64,000 nucleotides of DNA from Daphnia pulex (lineage: Eukaryota; Arthropoda; Branchiopoda; Diplostraca; Daphniidae), in NCBI RefSeq assembly GCF_021134715.1, contig NC_060028.1, positions 6,780,501-6,844,500 on the forward strand. Direction: 5' to 3'. The notes beneath the pieces are model-generated. The model made no database searches. It saw only the letters and a list, made by a program, of their open reading frames with translations, and was not told the DNA's origin. Of this stretch, positions 11,608-21,833 are shown one piece after another (the first letter of the stretch is position 1; every line of letters begins with the position of its first letter). The position numbers were made by a program, and so were the translations under genes.

Positions 11608-12105
11608 TTAGATACTGCTCGCTTCTTTCTTGCACTTCAAATGCATTTTGATTTCATAGCGCAGCATTTTCCCGGCCGTGAGCGAAATGAAATAAAAAGA
11701 AAATTTAAAGTAGAAGAAAAAAAGAATCCGCAATATGTTGACAAAATGTTGAGAGAAAGGAAAGCATTCGACGCAACCCAGTTGGGTTACGTGAAAGAGA
11801 CGAAAGGAGAAGGAGGCTAAGGAGAAGCAATGGCTAACGACTCCATTCAGATGATTTTCTTCGACAACTTCTTTTTTGCCAGGCTTCTTTCCTCTTCCCT
11901 TTTTCCCCTTTGCAACGACAGTGTCAATGACATCACCATTAGTTTCAACTGTTTCTGGCGTCTTCTTCTCCACAGGAGCAGTTTTTACATCATCCTCAAC
12001 TTCTGGAGAGGTTTTTCCTTTGTTAACTTTTTGAGATTTTCCAGCATTCTTCTTGGGGAGGGCGAAAGTATTGTGAAGTCCAGGCAACATTTCTGTTGGG
12101 GCCAC
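11608..12105 (-). pseudogene. Truncated AT-hook gene copy C (chimeric tail)
   Basis: Identical in translation to the copy at 10924-11421 and displaced by exactly 684 bases. It is the rightmost start of the triplication and lies directly head-to-head with the BDP1-like exons that begin at about 12114. Confidence 0.8.
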
Positions 12106-12113
12106 TTTTTCAG

Positions 12114-12537
12114 TTTCTAATTTGTTTGTTTCCCCTAATACCTAGTACTCGTCCACTACGTACTAGTCCACAAGTCATTGATATAGGGAATTCTGATTCA
12201 GGGCGTAAGGGACGACGTGCTGGTAGATGGAATGCACAAGGTTGCAAAAATTAAATTTATTGATTAATCAATTCCTAACATATTTTCTTTATTAGATACT
12301 GCTCGCTTCTTTCTTGCACTTCAAATGCATTTTGATTTCATAGCGCAGCATTTTCCCGGCCGTGAGCGAAATGAAATAAAAAGAAAATTTAAAGTAGAAG
12401 AAAAAAAGAATCCGCAATATGTTGACAAAATGTTGAGAGAAAGGAAAGCATTCGACGCAACCCAGTTGGGTTACGTGAAATTGACGAAAGGAGAAGGAGG
12501 CTTAGGAGAAGCAATGGCTAACGACATGGCAGAATAA
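12114..12537 (+). CDS. BDP1-like (TFIIIB B'') SANT-domain gene, 5' part not found
   Basis: Two exons are visible. The first (12114-12240) follows a TTTTTCAG acceptor. A 55-bp intron (12241-12295, GTTGCA...TTATTAG) and the second exon (12296-12537, TAA) keep one frame. Across the intron it reads GRWNAQ-DTARFFLALQ, then HFDFIAQHFPGRER, EIKRKFKVEEKKN and VDKMLRERKAFD. That is the SANT/Myb-like domain of BDP1, the TFIIIB subunit that acts at Pol III promoters. The protein stops about 25 residues after the domain, much shorter than usual BDP1. No upstream exon or ATG is apparent, because the sequence to the left is the AT-hook 5' end. In the two other tandem units the same frame is interrupted (VKETKGEGG then stop). 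It may be a truncated paralogue rather than the working BDP1. Confidence 0.6.
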
Positions 12538-12654
12538 ACGATCAAAAATTCAAAACCGAAACCGCAAGTTAAATTGATAACAAAAACAATACAATTATCA
12601 ACGACGACCTAAGACAACCTTCCTCACGTGCGTCTCGAGGCCTAATGGTCGAGT

Positions 12655-13805
12655 CTATTGCACCGTCGGGCTGACGGTGCTCGAATGGAGTTTTGCGCTA
12701 TCGCACCGTCAGGCCGCTAGGGGTGCTCTGACGGCTGACGGTTGGGGGTACCCCTCTAGTCTCTACATCTGACGGCTGGAGCTACCCAGCTACCCTACCC
12801 TTTTCTGACGACTGGGTGTTGTACGGACCCTTTCCCCCTTTCCTGAACCGTCAGGCCGCTAGAGGCGCTGTGAAGGCTGACGGTTGGGGGTGCCCTCTCT
12901 ACGGCTGGGTATACCCTACCCCTTTCTGACGGCTGGAATAACCCTTCCCCTTTCTGACGGCTGGGTGTACCGTACCGTGTACCAGAACCGCCAGGCCGCT
13001 AGAGGCGCTGTGACATTTAATCGGGGATCTATTACCTTATTCATAATTTTTTTTTAATATTTGCATTGTACAATTTCAGTCTGCACAGAATGTGGTTAAA
13101 GTTGGAGTGTAGAAATGAAAATCTTTCAGTAAGGTCGAGGGAAGAATATAGTGTGGGTGTTTGGGCAAATCGTACTTTAAAAATTTATATGCTTAATGAA
13201 ACTTTAATTACTTTACTTTCTATCATTTACACACGAGGACCTCACAGTGTAAGTACTTTGCTCAGCGTTAAAGGTAATAAAAAAATAATTGGTTCTAATC
13301 GTAAGTATTGAACAGGAGTTATGTAAATTTAAGTACGTTAAATTAAATTTTATGATGAGTATGTTGCTGAGAGTACTTATTGTGTAAACATATTCAATTT
13401 CATTTTATTTTTTCTAAAAATTACGTAACGCTGAGCAAAGTACTTCTGGATAGGTAACTGGAACATACAAATATTAGTTTAAAAAAACAACATTTTGAAT
13501 AAGGTATCCCCGATTAAATGTCACAGCGCCTCTAGCGGCCTGACGGTTCTGGAAAGGTGGGTACACCCAGCCGTCAGAAAGAGGGAGGGCACACCCAGCC
13601 GTCAGATAGGGGGAGGGCACACCCGGCCGTCACAGCGCCCCTAACGGCCTGACGGTTCTGGAAAGGGGGGATAGGGTCCGTATACCCAGCCGTCAGATGT
13701 AGAGACTAGAGAGGGGTACCCCCAACCGTCAGAGCGCCTCTAGCGGCCTGACGGTGCAATAGCGCAAAACCCCATTCGAGCACCGTCAGCCTGACGGTGC
13801 AATAG
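12655..13805. mobile_element. Foldback element with CCGTCAG-repeat arms
   Basis: The ends are inverted copies (CTATTGCACCGTCRGGCTGA and complement). The arms continue inward as inverted repeats of about 390 bp (12655-13050) and 310 bp (13497-13805). Each arm is made of tandem, imperfect 40-60-bp modules based on CAGGCCGCTAGAGGCGCTGT and CTGACGGCTGGGTRTACCC. Arm inner borders match as GTGACATTTAATCGGGGAT...CCTTATTC. The 450-bp core has an 81-codon frame (13066-13311) of unknown meaning and a second internal inverted pair, AGTACTTTGCTCAGCGTT at about 13250 and 13426. No transposase is seen and no target duplication is clear. The structure matches foldback-type non-autonomous elements. Confidence 0.85.
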
Positions 13806-14565
13806 AATTTTCGCCATCACTAGTCTATACTGAAACTTGAGATTAACAACTAAATTTGTCATCTCATTAAAGATTATCCCGAAAGAAATGGAGATACATA
13901 GACTCAAAACAACAGTGAAAAGGAATGTCCCAGATATTTACACCCCTGATATCTCTACGCCATCAAAACGAAACATTTATCAGCATTCACTTATAGGCTA
14001 CTGGAGTAAATATATATATTTTACTTGGAATTCTCATTATAAGTGAAACATATTGATCCTTTTTTCGTTGCCTTTTTAGGAACAATGTTGTTGATATTTT
14101 CCTACAACTGCATCTGAATTTGAAAGAAGTTCTCCACGAGGACGACCGTTCGACCGAAAAGTTATCGTCGAAGATTATGCACAAAGGTATGAACATTTCT
14201 ATTTAATCGAGTTGCATCACCCCTGTTTTGTTTTTTTAAAAGAGTGGTAGTGCACACGTTACATGCGAAACGAGAATCTCTTCTCATTGTAAGACGATTC
14301 TGATAATTACGACAATTCATGCAATCGTCGAATATTATGAAAAAAATAACCTATGTTAAGGCTTTATGTAATTTCGATTCAAATCTTTACCATAGAACCT
14401 TATTGATCACTTGACATGTCTTACGTCTGAACTGTTAGGGCCTTTGCATTTTATCTACAAACCCCCTTTTAAAAAAGTGATTTGGAGTCAAAATTATATA
14501 GCAAAAATCCATATTATGTATTGTGTCATAAAGTCATAATTTTATTTAAAGTCATAATTTAAACT
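13806..14565. other. No gene supported
   Basis: Frames of about 70 codons exist on both strands (13837-14046 and 13987-14196), but they overlap each other and show no family resemblance. Otherwise AT-rich intergenic DNA that serves as the downstream flank of the minus-strand Spaetzle-like gene. Confidence 0.45.
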
Positions 14566-15262
14566 TTAAAGGTGAAAAGCTCCAACAACGCATCCGCACG
14601 ATCCTGGCAACTTGAATTTTTCAATGGCGAAAGGGAAGGTGTAGTCTTGTGGGTTGTAGACCAAGAAGCGATGGAAAAAAATTTTCTGAATGCATTTGGA
14701 CTCGTAGCAGGACGGGACCAAGGGGCAGGTGGTGCCCACAACTACGTCGCATTCTTCAATTCGAGCAGTTTGCGTGTACTTGATGCCGTAAGACTCGGCG
14801 CCGTTGACAATGGTGCGCCGCTTGCCGTCGACGTTGATGGCCCGGAAAGGACGGACGTAATAGGCGGAACTCGGGCAAAGGTAAACCTCGTCGTTCAACT
14901 TGGCCAGTTTGTCCTTGTAGAAAGCCACGCCGGCCTGGTAGTGTTGGTCCAGGGCTTGTTGCACTTCATGTTGGGGATATTCTGAGTCTTCCAGGCACCA
15001 GGACTTGGTAGTGTTTTTGGCGCAGTGCGGAATCTCGACGTACTTTGGCTGGGCACCGTAGGGAGGAGGAGCTTTGTAGTGGCTGGGCTCAGGATCGGAG
15101 AAAACGCCAATCACCATCAGCAAAGCAATAATCTGGGTTTTAAAAAAATATTTATCATTCGTAGGCGTTATTTTTCAGAAAACATTAACACCCGAATAAT
15201 ATTTCTCGATTAAAAACAATCAGAAACAAAACCAAACAACTTACAGTCAATTTGATGGACAT
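14566..15262 (-). CDS. Spaetzle-like secreted cystine-knot protein
   Basis: Exon 1 (15262-15245) encodes MSIKLT. A 112-bp GT-AG intron (15244-15133) separates it from exon 2 (15132-14566), giving 194 residues. The joined N-terminus MSIKLTIIALLMVIGVFS is a signal peptide. The mature part is Pro/Tyr-rich, then carries the Spaetzle/neurotrophin-like pattern: YLCPSS, NVDGKRRTIVNG, YTQTARIEEC, a C...C...SKCIQ run, a HRFLVY strand and KLPGSCGC near the end. In arthropods such proteins are secreted, disulphide-linked ligands, classically for Toll-type receptors in immunity and development. No obvious furin site is seen in the short pro-region. It is divergent from the homologous gene at 15826, with 563 bp between the start codons. 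The receptor is inference only. Confidence 0.85.
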
Positions 15263-15392
15263 TCTGTTAGCCAGTGTTAAATATTTTATTTGTTTCAGTT
15301 GTCTGCTCAGAACACGACTGATTAAAAAAACAACCAGGCGAGCTTTTTTACCTATTGTGTCTTCACTGCTGCGTATGTTGCAACCTTTCCGT

Positions 15393-15419
15393 TCTGATTG
15401 GCTGACCATCTCTATTTAA
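15393..15419 (-). promoter_or_regulatory. Putative core promoter of the minus-strand Spaetzle-like gene
   Basis: On the minus strand CTTAAATAG (TATA-like, 15412-15420) is followed about 20 bases downstream by CCAATCAGA, which contains a TCAG initiator-like core. The first ATG is a further ~130 bases down. Assignment is by motif and spacing only. Confidence 0.4.
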
Positions 15420-15721
15420 GCACCATAGGTAGAAATGAGGTGAACCGCATTTTACCTAAACCAATTTAAATGTTCCGTTATGCAATGCTGATGTAGTAAT
15501 TCAAATTATTTAGTGTGGTAATAACTGACACGAAATCAACTAGGTTGTAGAGTTGTTGTGGTAATTGAGGTGCTTTCAATGACAATTGCAGCTTCCATTG
15601 GAAATATAATGGAAAGTGAGTTCGTTCATCAGGTGAGAATAGGTTTACCACGAGTGAAACTGCAATTAAGTAAACTCGACAGTGTGAATGGAGGGCATTT
15701 TTCACTGAATTGCTGGAGACG

Positions 15722-15757
15722 TATAAAACCCTCGTCCTTTGGCTAATCTGCATCAGT
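15722..15757 (+). promoter_or_regulatory. TATA box and TCAGT initiator of the plus-strand Spaetzle-like gene
   Basis: TATAAAA at 15722-15728 is followed, 25 bases further on, by GCATCAGTT (TCAGT at 15753-15757), the classical arthropod initiator at the expected -30/+1 spacing. The ATG is at 15826. Confidence 0.7.
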
Positions 15758-15825
15758 TTACAACTGACAATCAAAAGTACAGCTTGTTAATTCACACAGT
15801 TGCATTCAGGAAAAGCATAATCAAA

Positions 15826-16744
15826 ATGAAGACTGCTATAGTAAGATATAACATAATCGCAAACAGAAATAATAGTAATTATTTTCATTTGCGATTAATT
15901 TATTCTACAATCGAATGGCGGAATGTTGTTCAATCTCTTTAACGTCATCCTAATTTCACAATTTTTTAACATTTACAGTTATGCATCAGTGCCATCTTGC
16001 TTGCTGGAGTGTTTGCCGATCCAGAGGTAGGCCTAGCTGCTGAGCCCTAACAATATCCCAAACAAGCTTATCCAGCAGCTCATGGTCAGAAGTACAACAA
16101 TTACTGCAACCCGCGAAAGGCACCAACCTGCGCCAAAACCGGCACTGAAATTTTTTGTCTGAAAGACACCGAATATCCGGCGAAAGAAGTCAAGGTAAGT
16201 TTAGTTCTCACTTTAATTCACTTCTCAAACTGTTTTATTTACTTTTGCCTTATTGATTTCGATTCAGTACGCCATCGATTACGACCCGTTGGTGCTCAAG
16301 AAATACGCCGATGTTTCCGATCAGTCGGCCGATAATTTGGTCGATGGACTGACCTCTTTGGCTGAGGCGCACTTCTACTACTCCAACTACAAAGGGAAAT
16401 TCTTCGAGAAGGGCCACTGGTCTGGTGACGAGGGATACATCTGCCCTAGCGACGTCGTTTATGCTCGCCCACTCCGAGCAGTGAATGTCGATGGAGAATG
16501 GCGGATTATCGTCCAAGAAAACGCCTGGCCTGGATACACCCAGACTCAACGCGTCGAAACTTGTTTGTTCCCCGGTGCATCTTGTCGCACCCTGGCTCCT
16601 TGTTTCGGCAGCAAATGTCTGCAAACATATGTTTACCAGCGGATGCTTTCCTTCGATCCTTGTGATCCTCAGAAGGGAATCTTCATCGACATCTACAAGT
16701 TGCCATCGGCCTGCTCTTGCCACATTCCCGGTAAACTTCACTGA
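15826..16744 (+). pseudogene. Spaetzle-like secreted cystine-knot gene with in-frame TAA
   Basis: Three exons keep one frame: 15826-15840 (MKTAI), 15979-16194 and 16268-16744, with introns 15841-15978 and 16195-16267. Together they would encode about 235 residues: signal peptide (MKTAILCISAILLAGVFA), Tyr/Pro-rich segment, then the cystine-knot region with YICPSD, NVDGEWRIIV, YTQTQRVETC, GSKCLQTYVYQRML and KLPSACSC. It is a paralogue of the gene at 14566-15262. Codon 29 is TAA at 16048-16050 (P-stop-QYPKQ), inside sequence that still aligns with the paralogue. Either this allele is a pseudogene, or 16027-16089 (63 bp, GT...AG, in phase) has been turned into an intron that removes the stop. Every other codon is open, which favours recent loss or the intron reading. 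Confidence 0.75.
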
Positions 16745-17540
16745 CTAATTAACCTTTCCGAATTAAATTCCAACGTGAAATGTATTTAATTCTAAACTAT
16801 CATGTGGATGATAACTTAAATAACTCTTTTCCTAAAACAACAAATCTTGAAGAATCTATCTAATCTATTTGAAATTCTGCTTTTGTATTTCACTTGGTTG
16901 AAATTGTGAGATCTGAAGAATATTACCAAATCATACCGAGACATTTCAGAATAAAAATGGATAGGATTGGGCTTCCACTAAAGAAAACTTTTTAAATATT
17001 TTGTAGTTGAAATTGAATTGAAAGAAATAATTTGCCTATTGTTAGAGGAATTCCAATCTTCAGCCTATATTTGGTATCAACACTGACGACAGTTCCAAAT
17101 CAGGCAACAAGATGTCACTTGAAGGACTCTCACTCAAGAAGGAACGACAACTGAGTCGTGAGATCCAGTGGTTTTTGTGGATGTCTGACACTGTGGTATC
17201 GTCGGTTGGTAGCCTAGTTTTCGCCAATGTGTTCCAGGGTTAAATGGAGAAAAAATAATTTAGTTCATCGAGATTGTTTTTTCACTCAATTGTTGACCCA
17301 CCTGCGTAATAACGGATACAATTTAAAAGAAAAAACTAATGACGCGGTCGAAATATCTGGGGAGGAAAGAGAAGAAGGTTGAGACTTTATTAGCGATTAT
17401 TCACGCATCTTCAGTGCGCTGCCACAGGCCACAGTCCGTTTGGAAGCAATTGTATATACGACGTGAATATAATTATTGAACTTCTTCTTCTTTTTTTCTG
17501 TTTTTTTTTTTTTTTTTTTTAATAACCGCGTAGAGTTGCC
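16745..17540. other. No gene seen; long poly-T tract near the end
   Basis: AT-rich downstream flank of the Spaetzle-like gene. AATAAA at about 16950 could serve as its poly(A) signal. A T-rich tract lies at about 17487-17520, just before the mannosidase remnant. Confidence 0.5.
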
Positions 17541-17544
17541 ACGC

Positions 17545-17973
17545 TACGAAACCTGGCTTCATCAACGTCCACCTAGTGCCAAGTAAATTACAATATGACA
17601 CAATTTATTATCCTTAGCTCGCACCGGAATTCACAAAGCTGGCGTCCAGTACATCCTGGACAGCGTCATCCAAGAATTACAGGCCAATCCCGAACGCAGG
17701 TATCTCAAATCACAAAATTCTGTCATTTTCTGATTTTTGCTTTTCGTTCTGATCGTTTGTTCATTACAATTCAAAAAAACGAATCAGATTCATCTACGTG
17801 GAAATGGCTTTCTTCTGGCAGTGGTGGGAGGAGTAGGATGAATCGACGTTGGACGTTGTGCGTGATTTGGTCAGCCAAGGGCGTTTCGAGTTCATCAACG
17901 GCGGCTGGTGCATGAACGACGAAGCTACAACTCATTACGTCGACATTATCGATCAAATGTCTCTAGGCCTCAG
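17545..17973 (+). pseudogene. Lysosomal alpha-mannosidase (GH38) fragment, broken
   Basis: Three exon-like pieces read as the N-terminal part of a GH38 lysosomal alpha-mannosidase. They are KPGFINVHLVP (17550-17582), IHKAGVQYILDSVIQELQ plus ANPER (17625-17699), and FIYVEMAFFWQWWEE / [20 protein letters not shown] / [17 protein letters not shown] (17788-17973). The last two are joined in phase by an 88-bp intron. The THDDVGW zinc-site segment expected after VHLVP is absent. A TAG at 17834-17836 stands where the family usually has Gln after WWEE. Nothing of the catalytic nucleophile region or later domains follows. This is an orphan, truncated gene piece. The identification is from the strongly conserved family sequence. 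Confidence 0.85.
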
Positions 17974-19334
17974 GTTCGTTCGTTCGCCCGTCTCCCAGAC
18001 GGCAGACACTCACCACACCAAACCTTTGCCTTTTTTATTTTAATGGCCCAGCACCAATCCATTCCGATCTTTAATTGTATTTCTCTTTAAAAAAAACAAA
18101 AAAAAAACATTCTTCTTCTGATCGTTTACAGCCTTTTGAACGACACGTTCACAGCTAACCCGTTCCTTTTTTCTTTTTTTTTTTTTTTTTATTTCACCAG
18201 CATCCCTCTTATGTGTGTGTCCGTCCTTCTTCCTCTACTTGCGCGGGCGCAGCAGTGGGAAATTTCACCCTCCAACCCATGGAAAGAAGAAAAGTTGTTC
18301 ATAATTCGATTACGAGCACACATAGACGAGAGAGAAAAGAGAACCCCATTCGAACTTCCCGGCTCCCGACTATTCTCTTTTATATCATTCTCCCTTCCGA
18401 TAGCAACTTAATGTACCCCCAGCGCTATACTACTCTCGTATAGAGCTCATTTTTATTTTACTACTCTCTCTCTCTGCGTAATATTTTCGTCCCCATCATT
18501 TCATATGTGTGCAGCATGAAACTCGTCCCCCCCATCTCGATTTTTGATTCTCTATACTCGGAAATTTATCCAATGGCCCGTCATGTAACGCCATGGCGTC
18601 ACTCCGATGATTCAACTCTTTGTCTAAGTCTTTCCTGTGATACAGCGCGCATGGAGTACTATAGTTTCGTCCTGTTGTAATAAAGGGACCAATAAATATA
18701 AGTGTATAGTGAACTTTACAAAATTTTGTTTTTGATGATTCCTGGACATTTGGATTATTTGAGCGTTCAACTTTTTTCTTTTTTTTTAAAATTCTGAATT
18801 GATAATTAGCCAAGTCATTCGGTTGATTTCAATCTTTTAAAACTAAAAAAAGAACATGATAGGAATGTAAGTCCATTTATAATTCCCACGTACGCCCACG
18901 TAGAATTTCGATCCTCTGCATCGCATATCCGTCCACTTGTCTCGGTCTGAAAAATTGTGTATAGTAGGCTATCTCGATAACGATTCGAGTGGCGACGCCA
19001 TGTGTATATAAAAGAAGAGGAGAAGAAGCCAATGGCTAATTAGGGCGAGCAAAACTCACGTCGCTTTTTTTTTGTCTCTGTTAGTTATAACTCGACCTAA
19101 GAACAAGAGTCGACACAGGGTTGCGTGACCCCATCACGCAACTGTTGAAAGAAACCAAAAAGAAGAGAAGAGAAGCAGTTCCCGGTAAAAAAGGTGTAAA
19201 TTGGCATATCCCGTCAAGTCGCTGCTCGATAGGCTACTCGGTTCTTCTGACGCACAAGTACATTTTTTTCGACACAGCCATATCCCGAAGCTTATTGTGT
19301 GTGTGTCTTATATATTTGACTATATCATCCGCGC
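17974..19334. other. No gene seen
   Basis: Contains poly-A/poly-T runs (about 18088-18108 and 18174-18191) and short CT-rich tracts. At 19001-19010 GTATATAAAAG looks like a TATA box, but no convincing coding sequence follows it. Frames of 60-105 codons here overlap on both strands and have no family resemblance. Confidence 0.45.
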
Positions 19335-19490
19335 TACACATGTGTACATTATAAGCATTGCAAGTAGTATATGACTCTCTGATGGCTGATGTTTTGAAAT
19401 TGGTCGAGTGCTCCAAACACCGGGATCGAAATCTTACGCACACTCCACGCAAAGTCTTAGATTCTCGAGTGTCTCCGCTCGGTTTTTTGT
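19335..19490. repeat. Dispersed repeat pair (second copy 22245-22400)
   Basis: CTGATGTTTTG, then CGAGTGCTCCAAACAC, GGGATCGA and TTAGATTCTCGAGTGTCTCC recur in the same order at 22287-22378. The copies differ by small indels. No coding role is seen. Confidence 0.75.
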
Positions 19491-19936
19491 TGTTTCTTTA
19501 CTTCCCATCGGTCTCAATTTGCCCGTTAATTTTCAACCTGCCAAACCGAATCTTGCCAGAGTGAGCAATTTTTTTTTGTTAATATTTATTGATTATTCAT
19601 TTAAAGTTGTGAGCAATTTTTTGTTGGCAATTGACTGGAATCACGCCAGTGCTATAACCACTTCACCGTTTATTGTCTATGTATTATTTTATTTTCCGAT
19701 AGAAATGGTTATTTGTGCGTCATGTCGTGTTTTAGCGTGAAAATTTTTTAATCACGATATTTCGTTATTTCGTCCGTACCGAGCCTTTGCTACACATTCC
19801 CATTCCCATTCCTATACACGGAAATGATCACGATAAACGACGGTGTCGAGAAGTAAGCTTAAAACCCACAACTTTATTTCACGAAGCCAGCACCATAGCC
19901 ACTATACCATTAGTCTCACTACTCACTAGCTATGAC

Positions 19937-21833
19937 AACTTTTGCAAGAATGCAATGGCCTCCGGCGGTAAATTTGGGATTGACAGATGTGGATAAGACA
20001 CTTCACACAGACACAAGAAAAACTCTTTCCAGCGCAGATTTTGAAAACCATGTTTGATAATTTTGAAATATGTGTGATAATTCCAATTTGAAAGTGAACA
20101 ATATTAATTGCATGGCGCTGCATCGATACGGGTGTCATTTTTCGATATTAATATATCTAGGTGAGGGTATTTCCTTGTTACAAGGAACGCACAGTAGTCA
20201 TCTAATGCGGGAGAAAGAGTCCTACATAACCATTTGAATTTGTTTGATGAAATAACAGTTGTTCTGACGCTCATCAAACGAAGAATCCGAAATCGGCTTC
20301 CTTCCTTCCAAGGAATTTAAGTTTGATCAATGGATAACAGTCACATGGGAGGAATGGTAAGGCAATTCTACATTCATGTTATCGGGATCGTGAACGAGCG
20401 TTGAGAACCGTAATTTGGAGAATTATCCATCCATGTTATAAATTAATTCGGATCTTTCAACTGACGAGCGTATCGGGTTTCATGCCAAAAAATATGAATG
20501 AACGACAATGGCCGAAATCCTATATAACTACATTTGTCATACTCGAAAATAATATGCTGAAAAATGTTCATTAATGATTAAATTACAATTATTTGAAGAA
20601 ACAGTAGTTGAATGAAATTCTTCAGATTTGGTCGGTAAATTTATAGGAAATTTGGGATTGGCACATGTGGACAAGACGCTTCACACAGACACAAAAAAAC
20701 TCTTTCCGGCGCAGATTTTGAAAACCATGTTTAATAATTTTGAAATGTGTTTGATAAATTTATTTTTGAAAGTGAATAATATCAATTACAGAGCGCTGCA
20801 TCGATACGAGTGACTTATTTCGTTATTGAAATATCCAGGTGAGGATATAAACTTGATACAACGATCGCACATTAGTCATCCTGATGCGGGATATTCTTAG
20901 AGGTGGCGATATATCTATGTTCAATGTTCATATAGATATATCAGTTCTTTTAGATGTATCGATATCGTTACTGACGATCACGATTGTCTGTATCAATAGA
21001 TACAGATATCAAACGACACGTACCCATCTAGTGATAAAAAATGAACTATTTAAAGACCGCCATCTAGCGATAAATTAACAAACTATTTAGACCGCCATCT
21101 AGTGATAAAAAAATGAACTATTTATTAGCAACATCGTTTTCCCCTCCCGAACATCCCCTCTTTTTATCACGCTCTTCAGCTATCAGCTAATAGATATTTA
21201 GCGTGAATCTTGAACGATATGCGATTCCTCTGTCGTTCAAAAGTAAATTTGAAAAAAGACGATTATCGTCCAGAACAAGTATTGAACCAACAATCTTTTT
21301 AAAATTGGCAAGCTGAAGCTATACCACTGACGCGATAGAATGTTTCTGCCTCTTATATACAAAATCTAATTATCCACTAAGATATCTAACACAATCGATA
21401 CCGATACATCTGTATAATATAGATACCGATATCGATATATCTAAAATCTGCACCTGACGATATATCGCCATTTCTAGATATTCTGTCCTACTTATTCACT
21501 TACTGTCAAGGTGTTCCTGGTAATATTAGCGGACAGTGAACATATGGTATCCAAAGGAACAGTTAATTGGAAACGAATGGGCATGATGAGCACCCAGTAC
21601 TCGACTACTCGTAAAACAATGGAAATTCCATCCAAAATATGAATAAGTTAAATTTCTAAATAAGAAAAGCGTATGGGGCTACGTGTCAAAAGATACGAAT
21701 GTTTGATTATGGCCGAAAACCTATTTGATTTGATATGCCTAAATCGAAAATTTTACGCTGATAAATGTTCATTTATTATCAAATTAGAATTATTGGGAGA
21801 AAAAATAGTTGGATGAAGCTCTTCAGATTATAG
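19937..21833. repeat. Tandem duplication (19937-20627 and 20629-21833)
   Basis: The block with CACTTCACACAGACACA, CTCTTTCC and GCGCAGATTTTGAAAACCAT (about 20000 and 20665) is followed in both copies by GCGCTGCATCGATACG. A conserved tail then follows (GAATGTT/GAATGAACG, TGGCCGAAA-CC, GATAAATGTTCATT-type, CTTCAGAT) ending near 20627 and 21830. The second copy is about 580 bp longer because it carries the MITE at 20898-21476. It is non-coding. Confidence 0.75.
20898..21476. mobile_element. hAT-type MITE, 8-bp target duplication GATATTCT
   Basis: GATATTCT flanks the element exactly on both sides (20890-20897 and 21477-21484), and the other duplicated block (near 20210-20235) lacks the insert. 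Inverted ends read TAGAGGTGGCGATATATC and, complemented, TAGAAATGGCGATATATC (two mismatches in 18). TAG-initial ends and an 8-bp duplication are hAT features. The 579-bp interior is full of GATATC/ATCGAT palindromes and holds two to three tandem copies of a unit containing ACCGCCATCTAGTGATAAA (21045-21120). No ORF is present. Confidence 0.88.

Larger units (their letters stand above)
10474..12525. repeat. Three tandem 684-bp units spanning two gene 5'/3' parts
   Basis: Units are 10474-11157, 11158-11841 and 11842-12525, each 684 bp and differing at only a handful of bases. Each contains, in minus orientation, the first ~88 codons of the AT-hook gene with its upstream region and, in plus orientation, the BDP1-like SANT exons. 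The junctions (ACGAC then TCCATTCAG) join the BDP1-like 3' end to the interior of the AT-hook coding region, with only AC shared between the parent sequences. That is typical of microhomology-mediated tandem duplication. The outer parents are intact: the AT-hook gene on the left and the BDP1-like stop region on the right. Confidence 0.95.

Noticed and set aside
16250..16741. 163-codon minus-strand frame over the Spaetzle-like exon
   Set aside because: Exact shadow of exon 3 of the plus-strand gene, whose cysteine pattern is diagnostic.
19001..19040. TATA box GTATATAAAAG as the promoter of a gene
   Set aside because: No coding exon or initiator with the right spacing could be linked to it.
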